DNA of 64,000 nucleotides from Epiperipatus broadwayi (GCA_028023455.1 JAQFVV010012537.1:2358001-2422000), one strand, 5' to 3'; numbered from the stretch's first letter, positions 11,096-24,229 are shown. Program-made: numbers and translations. The notes: generated from the sequence alone by a model not told the origin.

Positions 11096-12744
11096 GTACT
11101 CTGACTATTATTAATACTTAAATGATATTTATAATGCTCATTTCATACCATGTATTAACAACTTCATTATTAATAAATAAATAACTTTTATAATGCATTT
11201 CTCACGAATCAGTCTCAATTGGCTCAAGCTATTGCTTCAATTTATAAGCACTCATAAATAACTACCATCTTTAAATAACTTTACTATTAATACTTTCACG
11301 AACTTTGATACTACATTATGTTGCCATTAAAATTGTAATCAAAGTCCTTCAGTTTCACCTATTGTATCAAAAACTAAAACTAAAATATTATTTTTAACTA
11401 AAATATTCAGATATCAGTATCTTTCAGTGAAATTTAATTCAATGAAGTAAAAAATGGCAGCTTTACAAAAAGGTATTCAATACACAGATGCTTCAGCTTT
11501 AGAGAAATTTAAAAATTCTTGTAAAATTAAATTAAATATTTGTTCCTCCATAAATATAGCATATGTCAATTGGAAGCTTGTATTTAAAAGTATTTATGTT
11601 TTAAAAAAAAAATCAGTTGACTAAAAACTTATTAATGGCAAACAGGAAGATGGACCAGAAGCACTTAGTGTTAAATAAGAGATGCCCAATTCCAGAAATA
11701 TTTTTTTTATTGTTGTCATAGTTATAAGTGCAATTTTAAAATTTTAAAAATAATTTCATTGCTTAAAAACTTTCTTAAACAAAATTTATTTTACTGCTTA
11801 AAATTTACTGGAATAATGTTTTTTAGTATATTTTTTTAACCTAAAGCTAAATATGAAGTCTTTTATTTAATTATTAATTTCTGTTTATTTTATTTTTTCT
11901 AAATTGATAAATTATTTTTAAGATTATTATTCATTTTTAAATTTATGATTTTAATAAAATTTTGCAAAAACATAAATATATAATAAAAATAAATTTTTAG
12001 ACATTAAAAAAGAAACAGAAAAAAAACATCGGCCCACTGCCCAAGCAAAAATTAATTGGATTAAAAGATTAATAAGTAATAATCATTTCTAAGGCTTAAA
12101 ATTATGTTATTTTTCACTTAAATATATACTTTAATTTTATATTAAAGATTAAATATACATAACATTTTTTAAAGTCTTATTTTTAAATTTACATTTCAAC
12201 AGATTTTTTTTACTCGTGTGGTATATTTTAGATATTTCTTAACATTGCAAGCATTAATTGTACTTTCTAACCATATGGCTACAGGTACAGAACATGTATA
12301 GATGACTCTTAAAATACATTTATGCTGAATTAGTCTTGTCATTTGTCCCATGTCATCTTACATATCTCAACATCCATTATAATGTCTTATTTGTATGTTT
12401 AAATGTAATGTTTGATGGTTGCTTAAGAAATCATAAATCTACCATTCTAATTTTTTCATCATTTTTATTAATGTTCTGTCATTTTGTCTTCTCTCATTAT
12501 GTCTTATATTTTCTCTTTTCTTCTTTGGATGAGTGTTTATGTTTCACATCTTGTAAATCAAAAAACGTTATGAAGATAAAATAACTCAGAACTTAAATAT
12601 TTTATAATTTTTCATCAAATCTAGACAGATATTTTCTATTACAAAACTATAGTATAGAAAATTAAATAAATACTTTCATTCATATAAATGTGCTAAAAAG
12701 TAAAAAAAAAAATATTTAGCATTCATAAATAAAAGTATGGAGCA
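11096..12744. other. AT-rich intergenic DNA, nothing recognised
   Basis: Very AT-rich with long homopolymers. An ORF at 12336-12584 has no recognisable domain and is judged spurious. Confidence 0.4.
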
Positions 12745-12895
12745 ATTATATGGATAAATTTACAAGTCAGATCTTCAAAAATTTATTGAAATAAACTTGC
12801 AACTAGTGCCCTCTTTAAATTCTCCCTGATACACAAAGATGTACATGAACTTATTTAAATGATTATTTGCAAATATGACTTGTGAATTTCTGAAC
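12745..12895. repeat. Foldback repeat, family D
   Basis: AATTTACAAGTCAGATCTTC near 12756 is matched by an imperfect inverted copy ending in TATGACTTGTGAATTT near 12890. Related sequence occurs at 53701-53870 and 56815-56890, so this is an interspersed family of short inverted-repeat elements. No target duplication is obvious. Confidence 0.6.
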
Positions 12896-14225
12896 ACAAA
12901 TGCCCTGTGCTTCAATTTGTAAAAGATGAAGAATATTTGTTTTTTAGTACATTTATATCAAAGAAAGTGATTTTAATTCCTTAAAAATATTTTTTCATTC
13001 TCTACTTTTTAGTTGTACGTAGTTTCAAAAATTAGGAGTAAAGGTTTAGATACAATTTAGTAACACTAGATTGTAGTAATGCAAAGAGTGCTGAATAAGT
13101 AAAGTGTTTATACAGAAAGTGGGTTATTGGTTTTTATGCTGGATTTAGGAAAACATAAGGGAGATTTAGATATAAAAGCCATGAAGTTGATAAAGATTAT
13201 ATTGTGGAAATGGGATAGAGCAGGATAGAGACAATGGAGCAGGATAGAGACAAATATGGAAAAACTTAGGGTGGAGAATGGTTAGAGTGGCTAACAGGTT
13301 TCTCTGATCATAGTTGATGGGAGATTCATGACTCCATAGAGATCACAATGTATCCCATCACACATCCTACATAAAGTTAAAAATTACCTTTTAATTATTT
13401 TTTGCTAAAATTGTTTCAAACTCTAAAAAAAGTATTGTCATTGAGAATACATCTATACGCAAAGTTTCAACTAGATTGTAAATTGGTAAGTAGGTGAAAA
13501 TTAAGTTACAAGATTTTACATATGGACAAAAACAGTCAGTTAAATACAAGGATGTAAAAGTATTAAATAACTATTAGACATGTGACTGATGATGATTCTA
13601 TGTGGGAAAGTCAACATGTTTCATTTAAAGTATAAAATAAAACAAGCACTTAAAAAAATATTTAGATATTAAATGTTTATTTAATGATTAGACATAAAAT
13701 GTTTTGAAAAAAGGAAAATAGAGAATAATAATAAGCATAAATTAATTGTTGTATGAAATCTTCTGCTAATGATATTTTGGCAGCGGGTTCTTTCTGTATG
13801 GAAATTAAATAAGAAGAATCTTCATTAGAAAGTCTTCAGATATTATTTTGCTAGCCCTTTGCTGTAAACAGTCTAAATTGAAGATATCAGTACTATATTA
13901 TAGAGAACATACATCATAACAGAATGTGATAACTTGTTTTTAAATAAACCATTCATTGTTTTGCACTGTCTGGCATGGTTTGGTACAAAAGTAGAGTCAC
14001 AGACAAAGTCTGCAAATCATGATCCAGCAGTCCTTTCCAGGCTCAAATTTTTAGTTGCCTGAGTTTAAAATTTTAAGGTATTGGACTTTTCAAGGCTATT
14101 AGTTTATATCTCAAAAAATATGAAAAAGCTCTTAAAAGTTTTTCAGTCTCTTTTCAAAATGAAATCCAAATATATAGAATCTATATTCAAATAAATGTAA
14201 TTGATGTCATTTAGTAGTGCAAATT
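12896..14225. other. AT-rich intergenic DNA, no gene recognised
   Basis: A short direct repeat, GAGCAGGATAGAGACAA, occurs twice around 13218-13250. Nothing else is identifiable. Confidence 0.4.
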
Positions 14226-14402
14226 GGCCTATATAATTAAATTTAGGTACAAAGATGATAGCTGTTCTTATCTATTCAAAGTCTCTATCTTGTAATTTAG
14301 TTTGAGAGTTTCCTGTATACTTTATATAACATTGCAGAGCTAGTAATATAACTAAACAATGTATGTGTAATCAGCTGATTACTATTTGATTAAGAATTAC
14401 TA
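14226..14402 (+). repeat. Family C foldback relative, right arm
   Basis: It shares TACAAAGAT, TTCAAAGTCTCTATC, GAGTTTCCT and the downstream TGATTACT...AAGAATTACTA order with the right half of the foldback element at 9707-9966 and with 15070-15240. No left arm was found here, so the copy is truncated or solo. Confidence 0.65.
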
Positions 14403-14573
14403 ATAAAAACCATGCTAGTAAATAATGTCATCAATTAGATTTTTGCTAATAATTATCTAATATTAACCAGCTGTAATTTTTTTGCTGGGGTTAGTGTATT
14501 ATAATATAAATAGTTGTAAGAGAAGTAAAGTGAGAAAGATCTTCATACTCTCATTCCAAAATGCTTTAGGATG

Positions 14574-15077
14574 GCCTATATCAGGGGTGGACAAATAGCG
14601 ACCCAACGGCCACATGCATCCCATTAAGAGTTTTTATGCAGCCTGCCAAGACAATTAGAAAAATCCACCTTGAATTGAGATCTCCTTTCCATGTGTGACC
14701 AAAAATTTGTCTCTTCCACTAGGATAGTCACATCAATACACATGCGCAGTGTAGATACGATGTGAAGTGCTTTTCCAGTTGATCTAGTTAATTTCAATTT
14801 TGTCTTTGCATTAGTAAATATATACATTTCCAACTTTAGTGAAACCATGAATCCTTTGAAAAATATAAAATCAGTGATGAAGGTCATGTGATTAATGAAG
14901 AATGGACAAACAAATATTTCTTTGGTAATACAGGGAATACAGCAGTGTGTTTATTGTATCATGAAAAAAAGGTGTGGCCCTCCACTAACCTTCGCTTCCC
15001 CAAAGTGGTCCCGATGCGGCTCTCCACCAATCTTTGCAGCCCCTGAACCAAAACAATTGCCCACCTCTAGCCTATAT
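14574..15077. mobile_element. Non-autonomous hAT DNA transposon with 8-bp target duplication
   Basis: The element proper is 14582-15069 (488 bp). It starts CAGGGGTGGACAA and ends TTGCCCACCTCTA, giving imperfect terminal inverted repeats of the hAT CAG...CTA/CTG type. It is flanked by a perfect 8-bp duplication GCCTATAT at 14574-14581 and 15070-15077, the length produced by hAT transposases. The insertion split a copy of the family C repeat, whose remainder continues at 15070. The interior carries a transposase remnant (separate entry). Confidence 0.9.
14860..14975 (+). pseudogene. hAT transposase N-terminal (BED-finger-like) remnant
   Basis: On the plus strand one frame reads EEWTNKYFF followed by AVCLLYHEKK. 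This matches the start of BED-type zinc-finger regions in hAT transposases and their domesticated relatives, where a W..KYFF motif precedes a C-x2-C pair; here the first Cys is kept and the second reads Tyr. It lies inside the 488-bp element, so the element is a deletion derivative of a full transposon. The rest of the transposase is missing. Confidence 0.6.
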
Positions 15078-15240
15078 AATTAAATTTAGATACAAAGATA
15101 AGATGTCTGTTCTTATTTTTTCAAAGTCCCTATCATGGTTTAAGAGTTTCTTTCATACTCTCTATATAACATCTTAGAGCTAGTAATATGACTAAACAGT
15201 GCATGTGTAGATGGCTGATTACCTTCAGATTAAGAATATA
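15070..15240 (+). repeat. Family C foldback relative, interrupted by the hAT insertion
   Basis: Same order of motifs as 14226-14402: TACAAAGAT, TTCAAAGTCCCTATC, AGAGCTAGTAATATGACTAA and GCTGATTACC. The two copies are about 85% similar by eye. The hAT element sits at its left boundary. Confidence 0.65.
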
Positions 15241-16094
15241 TATTTTTAAAACATAACTGTTCAGAATCCTTGACATTTCAAGAGTACCAATAAAATAAAT
15301 AAATCAAAGTTTAAAATAAATAAAGCATTAATGAAAATATTTAAGTTCAAATTTCTTAATAATTTAATAAAGGATTTTTAAAAAAAATAGAATTAAATGT
15401 TTTTTTAACATTATGTGAGAGATTATTTCTAATATCTAACAAATAAAATATTTGGGTTAATATTATTGTATTAAAATATTATCATTATATGAAATTGTGT
15501 TTTAACTATTATTTTAGCACAAATTTAAAACTGTTGTTAGTTTTCAATTCTAAGTTTACATGTCCTGAAGAAAACTTTTTTTCTCTCTTTCTTAAATTTT
15601 TTTCTAGATAGAATTGTAAAATTTGGAACAGACTTACTTTAAAATGTAGAATGTAATATTTTAAACTTATTTCAACTTGGTCTGTTTTTTTTTTTTTTAA
15701 TTCGTAAAAAGAATACCAATTTTGCATATCATCTCCCAATAAATTAAATCTCTGATATCAAAGTCTGGGAGCTGGAAAATAAAATGATTTAAAATTAAGT
15801 ATTTTGTATTGTTATTTACCAAACACGATTTATTAATAGAACAACTGGGAGCAAGGCTTGGCTGTTCAATTTTATAGCCTATAGCAAACTTGTAAAAATA
15901 CACGTTTTAAAAGATTTATTTAGAATAGTGGCGCTAAATATAAAAATATTTATTAGAATGTATTTATATGTTATTTAAATAATATACTCAATCTTTTACT
16001 TACAAAGGTTGCCTTAGCAACAAATTGAAGATTCCTGATTTAGATAAACTTGGGCTGTTATGTGTCATTACATATACAATACATATTTGAAATG
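15241..16094. other. AT-rich intergenic DNA, nothing recognised
   Basis: Minus-strand ORFs at 15509-15903 are low-complexity and have no recognisable domain. Confidence 0.4.
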
Positions 16095-16233
16095 CCCCAT
16101 AGCTAGGTTGCTCCAGCCACACTTCCCCTTTAAATAAAGAATAGCCAGTATGTTAGCATTTTCCAATGGCTGCAAGAATTCAGGTTATTTTTTATTTAAA
16201 GGGGGAATGTGGCTGAAACAATACAGCTATGGG
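16095..16233. mobile_element. Miniature inverted-repeat element, about 139 bp
   Basis: The ends CCCCATAGCT and AGCTATGGG are inverted, and the complementarity continues for about 50 bp through CAGCCACA and CCCCTTTAAATAAA. The internal spacer is only about 35 bp. This is a MITE-like hairpin DNA element. It lies 13 bp from the 3' end of the RTE element. No certain target duplication was found. Confidence 0.8.
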
Positions 16234-16246
16234 ACTATTTGTTATA

Positions 16247-19115
16247 TATCATCACCATCATCATTTTCAGCCATTACCATCTACTGCAGGGTAAAGGCCT
16301 CTCCAAGTTCAGTCCATCTTCTCTGATCTCTAGCCTTTCTTTTATCCCTCACTCCCCAAACATCATTATTTCATCTATCCATCTCATATATAATCTCTTT
16401 CTAGGTCTTTTAGAATCTCTTGGGAATCTAATTTAAGATTTAAACTGTCCATCTATTATTATCTCATCTAGCAATATGTCTAGCCCAACTCTGCTTCAGT
16501 CTCTTAATTTTTTCAATAATGTCAATAACACCTGTTTGTTTTTCTTGTTACTTCTAACATGCATCTGTCCATACTTCTTTGAGTGATCTGAAGTCTCTGT
16601 ATTGTTCTTCTGTTAAGTATCCTAGTCTTAGATCCATAAGTAAGAACTGATAAAACAATTAGTTAAAAACCTTCATTTTTAAACACATTAGCATATTCTC
16701 TTTTAATATTAAGTTCTTTCTACCAAAAACACTCCAATCAAGTTTAATTCTAAGATTAATTTCATCCATTAAGTTTCCATCTGTAGTAATAATCTGACCA
16801 ATGTTTTATAGTTGTTAATTTCTTTAACTCATCATTATCAATCTTTATTTTTATCTTTTGAGAAAACCCATTGAACATTACTTTAGTCTTTTTAGCATTT
16901 CCCTTTAGTTTTATTTCCTTACTTTCATCTGATAACTCTTGCAACATTTCCTGAAGTTCTATAGCATTATTTGCAAAAACAAATACATCATTGGAAAAGT
17001 CTAGATGATTTAAATAATCTCCATTTACTTTTATTCCTTTAGTTTTCCATTTTAATTCACAAAATACTTTTTGCAGCACTGCTGTAAAAAGTTTTGGAAT
17101 TATGGAATTATCTTGTCATAAACCCTTCTCAATGTTAACCTTCCTAGTATCATTGTTTAATCTAATTGTTGCTGTTGCATTTTTATAAATATTCTTTAGA
17201 ATATGGCAATATCCTTGGTCTATATCTTGATGATTCAATGCTTTAATCACTGAAGAAATGTTTATAGAATCAAATACATTTTCATAATCTACAAATCCAA
17301 ACCATAATGATGACACATATTCATTGTTCCTTTCTATAACTTCTGTTAATACTTGGATACAATCCACTGTACTAAAACCACTTTTAAATCCATCTTGTCT
17401 TTTTAGTTAGTTGAAATCCAAAGTTTGCTATAGACAAGTTGTAATTATCTTGATAAAATTTTGTATAAAACTGATACAAGACCAATAAATGTATACTTTC
17501 AAATGTTTTTGTTATCACCTTTTTTAAATATTAATATTAATACCACATTCTTCCAATCATCTGAAACATCTTTATCTTTTAGGCATTTGGTCTATAACTT
17601 TTACCAATTTTTTTTCTATTTCTTCACTTGCTTCTTTTAAAACATTGATTATAATCCCATCATTATTTGGAGCCATTCCTATTTTCATAAATTTAATTGC
17701 ATTTATTACTTTTTTATTTAAAGTCCTGGGCAATTCAGAAGATATTATAGTTGTAGAGATGATTTGTTTTGTTTTTTATTACTGTATAATTCTTGATAGA
17801 ACTGTTCTACCCATTTCATGATGTCATCTCTCTTTTTAATAATTCCATCTTTTTTTCTTATTGCAGAAACAAGTTTCCTACCAATACCAAAATATTATTT
17901 TACACTCTTGTGACTTTTATTCTCTTCTACAGCTTTCCTTGAATAGTTTACAGTTATACTGCCTTATATTATTATCAACTCTTTTTCACAATATTTTACA
18001 ACATTCAAGATATTCAATGCTTCTTAATGTATCATTTTTATATATCATTATATTTCTTTCTTTTCTTCATAGATTCTCTAGTCTCAGTAGAAATTTTATT
18101 GGTCAATTGCTGCTTTCTTCATAGTTTTTAAAAGTGTATCAGTTATTTTCCTATTGATTTCATTCAAAATTGAATCATATTTAAAATGTGTTAATATTAA
18201 AAAACCATTGGCAAGTTATAATTTAAATTCATTAGGATGTTTCTAAAGATTAGGAATAACAACTATGAATATTATTTTTCTTAATAATTGTTGTTTCTCT
18301 AGTTTTGCATTAATGTGTATCTTACATCACTTTTTGTGTTGAATTTATTAAGAACATTACAATCATGAAATATATATTTTCTGTTAGTAAAAAAAAAAAT
18401 ACAATTCTATTGTACTTTTATTTGGATGCTTCCATGTCCATTTCTGTTTAGCATTTTCCTAAAAAAAAAAAAATTCATAATATAATTTTTTTTTCCTACA
18501 AACTCCATAAGTCTGTGTCCTCTCTCATTTCTATTACCATAACCAAATTTACCTACAGAACTTTCATTTTTCAATTGTTTACCAATTCTAGAATTAAAGT
18601 CTCATAATAATTTAAAACATTGTTAGGTCTGATCAAAAGTCTTTTGTATATCCATATAAAAATCATATACTTTTTCATTATTATGAGAATTTGTTGGAGC
18701 AAAAATCTGAATTATCTATATTTGATATCTGCTATTGATATCTGCTATTAAGTTGAATAACTAATCTTGCTACTCTGCCTGTTATACCACCAATCTCCAC
18801 AATGTTGTTTGTCCATTTTTTATTTGTAATGAATTCTATTCCCTTTGTACTCCCAATGTTTGTATCTTTTAAATCAATTGTCTCTTTGTCTTGTAATTTT
18901 ACATTGTTTATTAAAGTCTCATTTAATATAAGATAGTTCTTCCCATTATTGAAATCTTCCTTCACTTGAAAGTGATCTAAAGTTGTAAGTACCTAAATAA
19001 AAGGTCATCATTAAATAGCAGCCTGGCTCTGCAATCAAGGGATTCTTAGTACCCTCTGCCTTCATCCACCAACCTCTGTCTTGGTTAGTGATTTTACACC
19101 CTTCTAGGAATAAGG
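16247..19115 (-). mobile_element. RTE-type LINE, nearly full length, decayed
   Basis: On the minus strand the element starts near 19115 with LGTYN-RSLSSEGRF, the N-terminal motif of the RTE endonuclease. It continues through IGGITGRVARLVIQLNSRY and DFNSRIGKQL (endonuclease, about 18960-18550) and reverse-transcriptase blocks at 17367-16762. It ends with the RTE 3' domain and a TGATGATG-type tail at 16247-16262. Two other copies of the 3' end are in the window (40957-41211 minus, 60885-61575 plus). There are many stops and shifts. RTE elements encode one protein with endonuclease and reverse transcriptase and have short simple-repeat 3' ends. Confidence 0.9.
16290..18990 (-). pseudogene. RTE ORF2 (endonuclease-reverse transcriptase) pseudogene
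   Basis: The longest surviving pieces are 18732-18965 (endonuclease), 17116-17367 (GFVDYENVFDSI, RT motif A region) and 16762-17079 (LDFSNDVFVFANN). The last piece is the catalytic box, where the usual FADD reads FSND, so a catalytic Asp is lost. The piece after the box, KKTKVMFNGFSQKIKIKID, is nearly identical in sense to the copy at 60885, showing they are the same family. Stops in all parts rule out function. Confidence 0.9.
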
Positions 19116-20980
19116 ATCATGATTTATTTTTTTCTAGCATGATTGTAAATATCTATTTTTTAAAAAAATTCACACACATACACACATTCTACCTTTAAGA
19201 AAACTCAATTGATATTTTATTTAAGAGCTATAAGGTAACTGAGAAAAAAGACCATCATGTTTCTTGCTCTTAAATGCAGAGGTAAAAATACAACAAACTG
19301 ACCATCATGGCTAATGCATGTTCATGAGCAGCCCATTCATGTTTTTACACTATATGAATAATCACATAGCAATAACAGCTGTAATGACAAGAACATACGG
19401 AATGGACATTAGAAATTTGCTCTACTCAGTTCATTTAAGACACCTCCAAAAGGAATAAAAGGGTCTCCTTTCAGTTAACAGCAAACTCCTTTCTGCAGCC
19501 TATTATATATAAATATATATGCATATTTTCAATACATTGTTTCATTTTATGCCTATACAGCACCTGTAGCATTTGTATGACTACTCACCTATGGTACCAG
19601 CCCTAACTAGTAGATTCTAAATTTTATGGAGTATTAAAAGCATTCATTCTTTTTTTTAACATCACTATATAAACCAAATAAGAAATTTTAAAATGGATAA
19701 AAAATCTCAAATGTTTTACTTTTAAACGAATTGAATGTAATAATCCAATCATTGCAAATGAATTTAAAATAAAATGTAACCTTAAACATATCCAGTATCA
19801 AAGCTAATGTTGGTAATATTAAACATTTTCATATTATAAATTGCTAAATATAAATCTCATTTACAATCTATCCAATGTTGAAGATGAATTCCCAATTTTA
19901 ACATACTATTTATTTATATGTAACTATCGATAGAATGGCTACTTCAAATTTTTACTTCGATATTTAGTAACATCTATTCATATCCTCTGATACTAGTAGA
20001 ATATTTTAACATGACCCTAATATGATTGTCAGCACAAATTTGAAAAACTATTTTCGTCTACAGACATCTATTTTATTCACTAGCATTGAAATATATCTAT
20101 AAATTTTTCAAGATAATATTACACAAAAGCTAAATTTCCACCTAACTTAAAGTATATATTTTTATTTTGTTTATTATTTAATTTGCTTACTATAAATCTT
20201 TATTCTCTTTTTAACCCCAAAAAAGAATGTAAATATATGTTTTTACAAGTCATAACAACTTCGATATATAAGTAAACTGATTTTAAATTGTGGTTGTAAT
20301 TAATTATTAATGGCAGTAGAAGGATCTATCAATTTACATCTTATTGCGATTAAAATATGCATTAAATATTTATTTAAATAACTCAAACTATATAATCAAT
20401 GTTTAGTTAATTTAACATCTTTAAATCACATTATTTATTTTAAAATAAACAAACCATAGTATTTAAAATAGTTTTACTAATAATAAATATCCAGATTACA
20501 TGTGCATATGAAAGAACCAATACTAAAGATTTAAAAAAAAAAATCTTAACATACATCTATAGTCACACCTCCCAATTTTCCAAATTTTAACTAGATTCCA
20601 AAATATGTGTGTTTCTCAATCATGATTGTAATTTTTGTTTAACATATACTTGGAATAATTCCTACCAAAACCTTCCTCATTAACTATTTAAATTAAAACT
20701 GGATCCCACATCTTGGGTGTAACAATCATCTAGAAGATTTAATATATGCTCTTCAAAGCTGTCCATAATTCTCATCATGGCACTTTGTGCTTTGCAAACA
20801 ATTAATTAATCTAAAACCATTGCTTGAGAAATCCTTATAATGCCATATTTGGGGACACAGCAAATTATTGATGCAGTTGATACGATACTGGTGAATAGCA
20901 CAATCTAGGAAATACTGAAAATGTCACTAAGTCAGATGGTAATAATGCAATTTGATGTGACTAATTCTAGTCAGTAGCTG
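19116..20980. other. AT-rich intergenic DNA, nothing recognised
   Basis: No gene or shared repeat recognised. Short AT simple repeats only. Confidence 0.4.
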
Positions 20981-20984
20981 TGGT

Positions 20985-21677
20985 ACACCACACAGTTGGA
21001 AATTTTTTTCTTATTATATGCAGTAAAAAGGAAGATAGCTGCTTTAATGTGTATGTCAGGACTAAAAGACATTAACATTATTAACAAATATGTCTACATA
21101 CCCATAGCAGAATGAATAAGATATGAAGAGATTATTAATAAGCTGCATGAACATTTTAATCCCAGAGCATCCAGTCACATTGCCAGATTAGCTTTAAAAA
21201 ACAGGAGGCAATGAAAGGGTGGATTGATAAAACAGTTTGGAATCATATTAAAAGAACTGTCTAAACATTGTGGATATGGTGAGTTTGTAGATGAAATTCT
21301 GCTTGATCAATTAATCTGGGGTATGTCAGAGAACAGACTCTGTCAAAACATGCTTGCTGATGCATAATTAAAGTTCAAAGAAGCCATTAAAAGGAGTGGC
21401 CCATAAAATTGTCATGGAACAGGTGGCAATTTTTAATAATGAAAATTATAGCAAAACAACAGTATATAAGATGGAGCGTGAAACAGAAATTAAAAATACT
21501 TGCTGTGAAAACAAAGCTTTTAGGATAAAAATAAGGTGTTTTTGCTATGGAAAACTAGGACATCTCAAGAAGGACTGTAGATTTAAACATGGACAATGTC
21601 ATATCTGTAAATGGAAAGATTACCTTGCATGTACATGTAGAAAATCACCAGAAAGGATAGTTGCAAACAAAATGTAA
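20985..21677 (+). pseudogene. Ty3/gypsy-like Gag pseudogene with damaged zinc knuckles
   Basis: The frame from about 20985 reads KLHEHFNPR, then KELSKHCGYGEF, DEILLDQLIWGM and QNMLADA, the pattern of the Ty3/gypsy retrotransposon Gag capsid region (a Y-x-L..L..HFNP block followed by L-x-LA-x-HC-FG and LRD-LV-GI). In-frame stops occur near 21115, 21215 and 21365. A shift near 21390 leads into the open frame ending at 21677, with two zinc-knuckle positions. In the first, CFCYGKLGHLKKDC, the second Cys ligand is replaced by Tyr. In the second, CHICKWKDYLACTC, the His ligand is replaced by Tyr. No protease, polymerase or LTRs are recognisable nearby. Confidence 0.75.
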
Positions 21678-21929
21678 TCCAGGCACAAATAGTAGAATGT
21701 ATAGCATTGCCTTTTCTGAAAAAATGATACTAAATACAAAGTTAAAGAGGTCTGGCACATTGCCAACAACATATGAAAAACCCTATCAAAAAGTGGCTTA
21801 TTTAAATCAATTTATTTACATATTGGCTATATCATCAACAAAATCTTTAATAAAATCAGAGCAATTCCTCCAATTGTTGACAAGCCATGATATTGTTTCC
21901 TTATAACTCAAAAATAAACAGGAATATCA

Positions 21930-22300
21930 CCAAAATTTGTTCTGAATCACACTTCTCCCTCAATAAATAGACTAATAAACACCTCTAAAGACAAACTCCC
22001 GACAGAACAAATATCCCACAAGTCTACAAGATGACATGCACCCAAGCTGGATGCAACACTGTCTACTATGGGGAATCTCATGGCATCCTTACCACAAAGC
22101 TGCCACAACTATACAAAAAATCAGAAACAATCCAGAATTCTAATCCATATTCCTCAATTACTAAATATGTTTGGTCATGCATTTGAACCCATAGCAATCA
22201 ACATCACATGAATCGAAAGAAACAACACCAATCACAAGACTAAAGAAGTATGGCCCATTGCCAATGATTCCAACTCCATTAATAAAAAGGGATCTAAAAA
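21930..22300 (+). pseudogene. Penelope-like element, GIY-YIG endonuclease end
   Basis: One frame reads NRLINTSKDKLPTEQ. After a shift the text continues IPQVYKMTCTQAGC and then TVYYGESHG. The order 'NKD-K...IP-VYK-TC..C...YYGET' is the linker and start of the GIY-YIG nuclease that ends Penelope-like reverse transcriptases. Further on, YSSITKYVW and FGHAFEPI fit the same domain. The reverse transcriptase itself was not found upstream, where the gypsy Gag remnant lies. This is a short, decayed fragment and may be inserted into or beside the Gag pseudogene. Confidence 0.7.
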
Positions 22301-24229
22301 GGAATCCCATTTAACCCTCTTGAAAAAGTGAGCTATTTAATACACTGAACTCATTTGAATAAATTTAAATAAGCTTACATTACATTTACATTTACCACCC
22401 TCCTACATATCAATCAGTGTTATGAATAGGATACCAAGAGAATATCAAAAGCACTAAGCTTAATTAAAATTATGTAAAGACTAAGCTTTTCTTATCATAG
22501 TGTCCCAGTGCTAGAAAGTCAATTTACATTGTTTAAAAACAGTTATAATGCAGTGAATTATAATAAAATTTTCTGTAAATCATAACTTTTGTGCTTCTTC
22601 TATAAATTTTACAATTTTTTTGGATACCTATAACTATGAGTATGATTATTAGTTAGGTGAGAGTATGATCAGCATACTATGTTGTTACATTTAACATTTT
22701 TAGCTTTTCTTATATTACATGTTATTATCTATATATTTTTGAATTATCATTTTTTTGAGAAAAGTTTAAAAAGATTGGAATTATAATCTATGAATAAAAT
22801 GCATGCCTCTTTAATGTTAAATGATGCTATTTTTTTTAATAATTTATAGTCTCATCATACCACAGTTAGTTTTATCCATATACTAAACCAAAAGTAGAAA
22901 TGAACTATTTACATTGTCTGTACCAGAGTGTTTAGCAACAAAGTGAAAACTAATACATACATTATTAACACAATATTACTTAATGCATCCTAGTGAATAG
23001 GTGACTGATTTTCATCAGTGATACCTCAACATAAGTTATGACATAAAATATAACAATATCTTTCATATTATGATCCATAATGGAACTACAGGATATCAAA
23101 TTTAGTTTTAAATTGGGTAAAACTGTTAACTAAATATTTGAAATTATTCAAATTGGGTGTGATTTTGCAAGATTTTGTGATGACAGGAAGATCCAAAAAG
23201 AAAATAAATATAGGAAACATCTTACATTAAACATAACTTAAATAATTGTTTAAATATTTACAAAACTTCAATAAATTTAGTTAACAACTGGTCAATTAAA
23301 AATGAATGGAAAATTATATATATATAAAGTTGTATAATGTATTGTTATTTATTCTCTATATGTTATAATTAAGTAGTCAATTCTTTGAAGTTATAATGGA
23401 TCTCTATATGAAGGTTTTAGTCTATTTTCCTGTGTTTTAATTTGTTATTTGTTATTTTTCTTTCATTATAGGATCCTAGATGGTGTTATATATGAAGCGG
23501 ATTGGTTAATTTTAAAGGAGATGATTAAAATTTGAAAAGGGCACAAAACCATGTACCAAAAAAGACTTTTTATGTATAATTACTTTTAATATATATATTT
23601 ATATTGATATAGCTGCTGTATATGATTTTTTTTATTTATATATGAAAGAACAGCATAATGGATTTCAATAAATTCCATTTTTGATCCTATTAAAAATTTA
23701 TATTGATTTCAAAGATATTTGCATTACTTAAAAAAGATATATTTTATAACAACATTGCTTTATTAATGTCTATCCACCTCCGTTTTTTTTTCTAAAAAAA
23801 AAAAGCTCTTTAGATGATGAATTTATAGTAAAATAAATAGAGTGAATTATTTCTTCTATTGTAGGCTCAGAAAGAGAGTAGAGAAAAAAATATGTTGTTT
23901 GGTTAGTTTATACAATTTTTGCCAAAGGGTTTAAAAATGTCTACAGTTAATGTAAAACTAAGACCATTAAAATATATAACTGCTGTTCTAGCATCATACC
24001 TATGTAAGCATACAAGCAAATAATATTGGGTTCAAAACCTTAAGTTATTTTTGAATTTCAAGTTATTAGTTTGGAAATTATAAAATACATAGATGTGTTA
24101 GTAAAACTACAAAGATTCTCATAAAAGAAATCCAATATTCATAACTTAAACTGGAAATTTGAATGTAGCAGTCTATCAGTTTTCACTGATTATATCATGA
24201 GATTACAATAGATGATTTCGTGAAAAAAA
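22301..24229. other. AT-rich intergenic DNA, nothing recognised
   Basis: No gene. A palindrome-like GTGACTGATTTTCATCAGTGA at about 23000 was checked as a possible hammerhead and lacks the GAAA box. Confidence 0.4.

Noticed and set aside
22990-23035. CATCAGTGA motif as a minus-strand hammerhead
   Set aside because: No GAAA box or stem II follows on the minus strand.
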